In this document: positions 9,694 to 13,427 of the stretch, in pieces
How the letters are laid out: each line of letters begins with the position of its first letter
Numbering within the stretch: the stretch's first letter is position 1
DNA from: Ginkgo biloba
Taxonomy: Eukaryota; Streptophyta; Ginkgoopsida; Ginkgoales; Ginkgoaceae
NCBI GenBank assembly: GCA_024626585.1
Contig: JANKJI010000003.1
Span: 150,560,589 to 150,574,015 of the forward strand
Direction of reading: 5' to 3'
DNA length: 13,427 bases
Program-made: the position numbers and the translations under genes
Notes under the pieces: model-generated
The model's input: the letters and a program-made list of their open reading frames with translations, nothing else
The model's database searches: none
Told to the model about the DNA's origin: nothing

Positions 9694-10834
9694 CTAGAAG
9701 GCTCCCTGCCTGTGGAGATAGGAAAGCTGACAAGGGTTGAAGCTATAGATCTCTCTGTCAATCACTTATCAGGTCGCATTCCACAGACATTGGAAAGCTG
9801 CGAAGAATTGCAATATCTAAACCTCTCTCACAATGCATTTGATGGTCCAATTCCACTTTCATTTCAGAATTTGATCAGTCTTGAGAACATGGACCTCTCT
9901 TCAAACAACTTGTCTGGCCAAATACCTGCAAAGTCCCTGGCAAAGATCAAGAAGCTGCAGAGCTTAAATATCTCCAACAACAATCTGTCAGGAGAAATTC
10001 CAGAAGAAGGAATTTTCAAAAATCTTACTGTCGCTTCGTTTAAGGGAAATCCTGGCCTCTGCGGAGCATGGATACACTTGCATTCATGCCCTCCTCCCAT
10101 GAAACACAGAAATACTTCTCGTGTCAAAAGGATAATTGTTTCGGTTGCTAGCAGTGCTGCTCTTATTGTTTTGAGCTGTTGTGTAATCCTTTTATTATAT
10201 TGGAGGCGAAGTTGGACACATAGGCATCTTCCCAAGCTTATCGCTCTGAAAGTGGGGCCCGGGAGGATTTCATATGAGGAGCTTGTTAATGCAACCGATA
10301 ACTTCAGTGAGGCCAACTTGGTCGGTGTTGGCAGTTTTGGCTCTGTCTATAAAGGCATTTTGGGTGATGGAACAATCAGTGCTGTCAAGATCTTGAATTT
10401 GCAGAGCGAGCAAGCGGACAAGAGCTTTAGTACAGAATGCAGAGTGTTGGCCAGAGTTCGGCACCGGAATCTGCTAAAAATCAAAGCCTCGTGCTCAAAC
10501 CTTCAGTTCAAAGCTCTGGTTCTTCCATTCATGTCCAATGGAAGCTTGGAAAAGCTTCTGTATCCTAATGCCAATGATGAACATGTGAGAGGATTGAGCT
10601 TCAAGGAGCGACTGAGCATAGCCATGGATATAGCCCATGCCATCGAATATCTTCATCACGATTATTCCAATCCAATTGTGCACTGCGATTTAAAACCTGC
10701 CAATGTGCTTCTGGACGACGAAATGACAGCACATGTCTTAGACTTCGGCATTGCACGCTTAAGTTGTGGGGATTCCATTGATTCGTTAACTTCCACTGTT
10801 GCACTCAAAGGAACCGTTGGCTACATTGCTCCAG
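9694..10834 (+). CDS. Exon 1 downstream of the stop: last LRRs, membrane segment and kinase N-lobe to activation loop
   Basis: This part stays in the same frame as the N-terminal half and ends phase 1 at the splice donor. It encodes LRRs 20 (rest) to 24 and the GNPGLCG cap. A short Pro-rich juxtamembrane stretch (HSCPPP) follows, then a hydrophobic helix bounded by RVKR and YWRRSW, a typical stop-transfer signal. The kinase begins around ISYEELVNATDNFSE and runs through the glycine loop, Lys775, the HCD catalytic loop and DFG to GTVGYIAP. There is no good ATG near its start, so it would not be translated efficiently alone. Every catalytic residue I could check is present, so the kinase half shows no sign of relaxed selection. 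Confidence 0.8.
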
Positions 10835-10949
10835 GTACATATGTTTTATGTAGGAAAGACCTGTATACATATTTCTTAAACGATTTTCCTTTGGAATTTT
10901 CTTTATACATATAACAAAAGCTGAAGTCGAACTGAGTCTGGATTTGCAG
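10835..10949 (+). other. Phase-1 intron in the kinase domain (115 bp, GT-AG)
   Basis: The donor is CCAG|GTACAT (10834/10835) and the acceptor is GATTTGCAG|AATATGG (10949/10950). The intron is AT-rich, with CTGAAG or CTGAG sequences in its last 30 bases that could serve as branch sites. Joining G at 10834 to AA at 10950-10951 makes the glutamate of APE and gives GYIAPEYGLGERVSTKGDV, a perfect subdomain VIII-IX join. A single intron near this point of the kinase is typical of the subfamily XII group. If retained, it adds about 30 unrelated residues and stops at 10912-10914. Confidence 0.93.
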
Positions 10950-11419
10950 AATATGGATTGGGCGAAAGGGTTTCCACCAAAGGAGATGTATACAGCTACG
11001 GCGTTATGTTGTTAGAACTGGGGACAAGAAAGAGGCCAACTAACGAAATGTTTGTGGGAGAATTGAATCTGCACAAGTGGGTTAGAACAGCTTTTCCTGA
11101 AAGAATGGAGGAGATTGTCGATGAATCCCTGCAGAGTAGTATGAGGGATGAAGGTATGGAAGAAGAACAAATATACATTTGTCTTAATCCATTCATACAA
11201 CTGGGTTTGGTGTGCACAAAAGAATCACCTCAAGAACGACCGACAATGAGAGAAATAGTGAGGATACTAGAAAATATCAAAGGGACTTTGGTTGGAAGGA
11301 CGGTACCCATGACGTCTAGTAGATTAACCTCAAGTAATTTATCATCGCTGCTAAACAGTTCTAGTGCAACGGTAAATGTTCGTGGTGGGTTTCTCGACAG
11401 CCAGAGTTCAACATTGTGA
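10950..11419 (+). CDS. Exon 2: kinase C-lobe and Ser/Thr-rich tail
   Basis: This exon completes the kinase from the APE glutamate onward. It carries GDVYSYGVMLLEL (subdomain IX, Asp936), the TRKRPTNEMF stretch common in plant RLKs, and CTKESPQERPTMREI, whose Arg1020 is the conserved subdomain XI arginine. About 40 residues rich in Ser, Thr and Asn follow the domain and end at TGA (11417-11419). No stops or frameshifts are present. It cannot be translated alone, since it lacks a suitable start codon. Confidence 0.88.
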
Positions 11420-11620
11420 CTTGTGCAGAAAAGCACAAAAAGGCATAAGAACATACAAAATTGTGCAAGAGGCGAAATGCTTATAAGGCATTTGAATTTG
11501 AAACGATACGCAGATCCCACAAAAGCAATGAGAATTTCTTCATATTTGTAATGTTATCTTGTTGTGAGTAGAATACCAAGTTAATAAAATCATACATATC
11601 ATACAGTTGTTTTCTCTTCA
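11420..11620 (+). promoter_or_regulatory. 3' UTR with poly(A) signal AATAAA at 11583
   Basis: AATAAA at 11583-11588 lies about 165 bases after the stop codon. It is preceded by T/G-rich sequence including TTTGTAATGTT, which resembles plant far-upstream elements, so cleavage is expected some 15-35 bases later. Directly after the stop, TTGTGC and GCACAA (11421-11438) can pair as a small hairpin. The exact 3' end cannot be placed from sequence. Confidence 0.5.
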
Positions 11621-11639
11621 ATTATAGGTAATACTCATG

Positions 11640-12690
11640 TATTGTTCTTCCACTGCCATCAAAAGCAAATGAAATATATAAATATACACTACTGTAATAC
11701 CCGTCCTGTATGCTACTACAGTCTACAGTCTACTGGTACAGAAATTTAAATTTTGCATTTGAATATCACAATGAAGTTACAAATCAACTCAATTTACCTG
11801 ACAAAAACGTATTCGGCGATCTTTTACCTTTTTTTTTTTTTTTCAATTTTTATTTTTTGGGGTTGAATTATGATTCTTATTAATATTTAAAACATAGTTA
11901 TTACATCCGAGACCCGTGAAAGGTTTCATACTTCTTTTTTCTCCAAATATGTTATAGACTTTCAGCGAGCCTATCCATGAATTACATAAAGAGCATACAA
12001 AAGAAGAAGAGCCCTTTAAAATTAATTTAAGAGTCACCAATGTAAACTTACCTTGTCATATTAATCGTTAGGGTGTCCGTTTTAATCACCAAGTTACTTT
12101 ACACTTTCAAACTCATGATAGCATTCCCTTCAACCCAGTTGTCTTACTAACTAGTTTCTATCTATAAATTTAGTAATTTTAAAACATTCTCCATTGAATG
12201 GATAGATATATATATATTTTTTCTTTTTTTTCTTTAAATATGTTTCACTATTAGTTATTTTTACTAAGCATTTTTAGCACCATTGTTTTAAGAGACTAAG
12301 CTCCCACTTCACTTACTTTTCTTTTTCATTAATCCACTCTTTTTTTAACAAAAAAATATTTTATGAACGTATGGGAATATATGACATAATACCCATGACT
12401 CTATGAAATCCATCTACTTTTCAAGAATGATCATTCATAGCTAACAAAAAATACTAAATAGATAGTTCCTTGTTTACATCATAAAATTCTCCTTGTACAT
12501 AAGTAGAAAAAAGAGCATTCTCAAAAGGTAATATTGTCTAAATTGACTCCCTATAAATATTAGCAAAAAGAGTGAGATTTACCATAAGTTTGATACATAT
12601 TTATATTGCTTAGTAATAATATACTTATTTTAGATTTTCAAGCGACATTCTAATCATAGAGAGTTTGTTGTCGAGTCAAAATTTGTAGAG
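11640..12690. other. Intergenic AT-rich spacer with simple repeats
   Basis: No gene was recognised. A run of 15 T lies at 11829-11843, an (AT)6 microsatellite at 12206-12217, and an adjacent T/C-rich tract runs to about 12234. The T run could in principle be the poly(A) end of a minus-strand retroposon, but no recognisable element body or target-site duplication was seen beside it. Confidence 0.5.
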
Positions 12691-12699
12691 AAGGTTTTA

Positions 12700-13390
12700 T
12701 ACGCATTCACAATAGTAAAATTTATCTGGTTTCTAAAGATATGAAAATGTAAACATTTCATTCTTGGCACAAAATAAAAAAACATATCAAAAAAATCATA
12801 TTTGAATGTAGTGCTTGTGAACAACCAAAACAGCAAAATACCACCTCACCATGGCTACAATAACCCCTACAAATTCCACATAAAAAGTGGGAAGAAACAT
12901 CGATATATTTTATACCAACAATCACAAAATGTAAAGTAAAGGATGCAATATTTGTTGTGATAGATCTACTAATAAAATATCCCCATTTTCCCCTAATGTA
13001 ATCCACCTCCAAAGCACCATAAATTGTTGAGATGCTCCTAAAAAATAATTCACTAGCTTCACAAGTTACAAAAGAGAATGGTCTTTACAAAGATCCTAAG
13101 TTTACCAACAATTTCTATAAAGAATTGTTCCAGTAGTAATGACTCATTCAACGTGAGATTGCTATGTCACCTTCAAAAAGATGGAGACACAAAGATAATA
13201 AACAAATGTCTTAAAGGAAACCTATGAAACTACATAGATGATGAGCAAAACAAATGGACAAATAGATTAGCCTCATTGAATATTTATATAATAGTTTTAC
13301 CACACAACAATTATAACATCATTTGTGGATCTACATAGATACCGATCACAAACAATGAAGCAATTTTAGTGCAAAAAAAGTACAATGGAT
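12700..13390 (+). mobile_element. Decayed Ty3/gypsy integrase
   Basis: Family motifs appear in the right order on the + strand. There is a remnant of the zinc-binding region (WHKIKKHIKKIIFECSACEQ, about 12765-12825), then PLQIPHKKWEETSIYFI (12868 on), then KDAIFVVIDLLIKYPHF. These are followed by DPKFTNNFYKELF (13092 on), and by DGDTKIINKCLKGNL and NKWTNRLA (13180 on). All three DDE catalytic positions are lost. The first Asp (normally S-M-D-F-I) is Tyr, and the Asp of the S-D-R-D motif is Tyr. The Glu of the D-G-x-T-E motif is Lys (codon 13192-13194). Stops and frame changes occur throughout. No RT, RNase H or LTR lies nearby within the window. The strand and superfamily match the remnant at the left end of the window. 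Confidence 0.85.
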
Positions 13391-13427
13391 AATGGAAAGA
13401 TTGAAGAAACTCATGAATTAGTCAAAA

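Larger units (their letters stand above)
8065..11419 (+). pseudogene. LRR receptor-like Ser/Thr kinase (subfamily XII type), two exons, interrupted by one in-frame stop
   Basis: Exon 1 (8065-10834) and exon 2 (10950-11419) join in phase to give 1079 codons plus a TGA stop. The order is: signal peptide (about 1-19), LRR N-cap with paired cysteines CNWTGVEC (55-62), about 24 LRRs of plant LxxLxLxxNxLxGxIP type, C-terminal cap GNPGLCG (661-667), one transmembrane helix (about 689-713), then a kinase. Kinase landmarks are glycine loop GVGSFGSV (754-761), Lys775, Glu791, HCDLKPAN (873-880), DFG (893-895), APE (922-924) and a Ser/Thr-rich tail. Cys replaces Arg before the catalytic Asp875, making it non-RD, as in the plant immune receptors FLS2, EFR and Xa21. 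Inferred role: plasma-membrane pattern recognition; the ligand is unknown. Codon 543 is TAA (9691-9693) in LRR 20, where CAA (Gln) is expected. Everything else is intact, so this is a young null allele or pseudogene, or a sequence error. Confidence 0.85.

Noticed and set aside
9712-10914. Independent short receptor kinase starting at a GTG or at an internal ATG after the stop
   Set aside because: It is in frame with the N-terminal half and starts mid-LRR without a signal peptide or a suitable start codon. It is the continuation of the same gene.
11829-11843. T run as the poly(A) tail of a minus-strand SINE or LINE
   Set aside because: No element body, promoter boxes or target-site duplications are visible. 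Simple T runs are common in this AT-rich DNA.
12758-13012. 84-codon minus-strand open frame
   Set aside because: The + strand of the same stretch carries ordered Ty3/gypsy integrase motifs, so the minus frame is incidental.

Overview
This window looks like nuclear DNA from a seed plant. It holds one multi-exon plant receptor kinase with a GT-AG intron, set in long AT-rich, gene-free DNA. Heavily decayed Ty3/gypsy retrotransposon remains lie at both ends. The AT-rich flanks and the extreme age of the retroelement remains would fit a conifer or other gymnosperm. That is an impression only; nothing here fixes the species.

Layout. 1-700: no recognisable gene. About 720-2700, + strand: remains of gag, protease and the first part of reverse transcriptase of a Ty3/gypsy element, broken by many stops and frameshifts. 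About 2700-7800: AT-rich intergenic DNA with local duplications (4511-4756 and 6061-6307) and a pair of identical short palindromes, but no supportable gene. 7832-8064: probable promoter, with a 49-bp tandem duplication that is GC-rich against its surroundings, then WRKY, CCAAT and TATA-like sites. 8065-11419, + strand: an LRR receptor-like kinase. 11420 to about 11620: 3' UTR with a poly(A) signal. About 11640-12690: AT-rich spacer. About 12700-13390, + strand: decayed Ty3/gypsy integrase.

The central gene has a signal peptide, an LRR N-terminal cap, about 24 plant-type LRRs, one transmembrane segment and a non-RD Ser/Thr kinase. One phase-1 intron of 115 bp splits the kinase exactly inside the APE motif. 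This is the architecture of LRR-RLK subfamily XII (the FLS2/EFR/Xa21 group of immune receptors). It is a complete 1079-codon frame except for a single TAA at 9691-9693, where the LRR consensus predicts a CAA glutamine codon. No other stop or frameshift was found over the remaining 1.6 kb of coding sequence. The copy is therefore either a very young pseudogene or null allele, a sequencing or assembly error, or a gene that makes a truncated secreted ectodomain.

I found no new defence or mobile system. The points most worth following up are the lone stop in an otherwise intact receptor, the duplicated promoter block, and the possibility that gag-protease-RT on the left and integrase on the right are halves of one ancient element now separated by about 10 kb that contains the gene.
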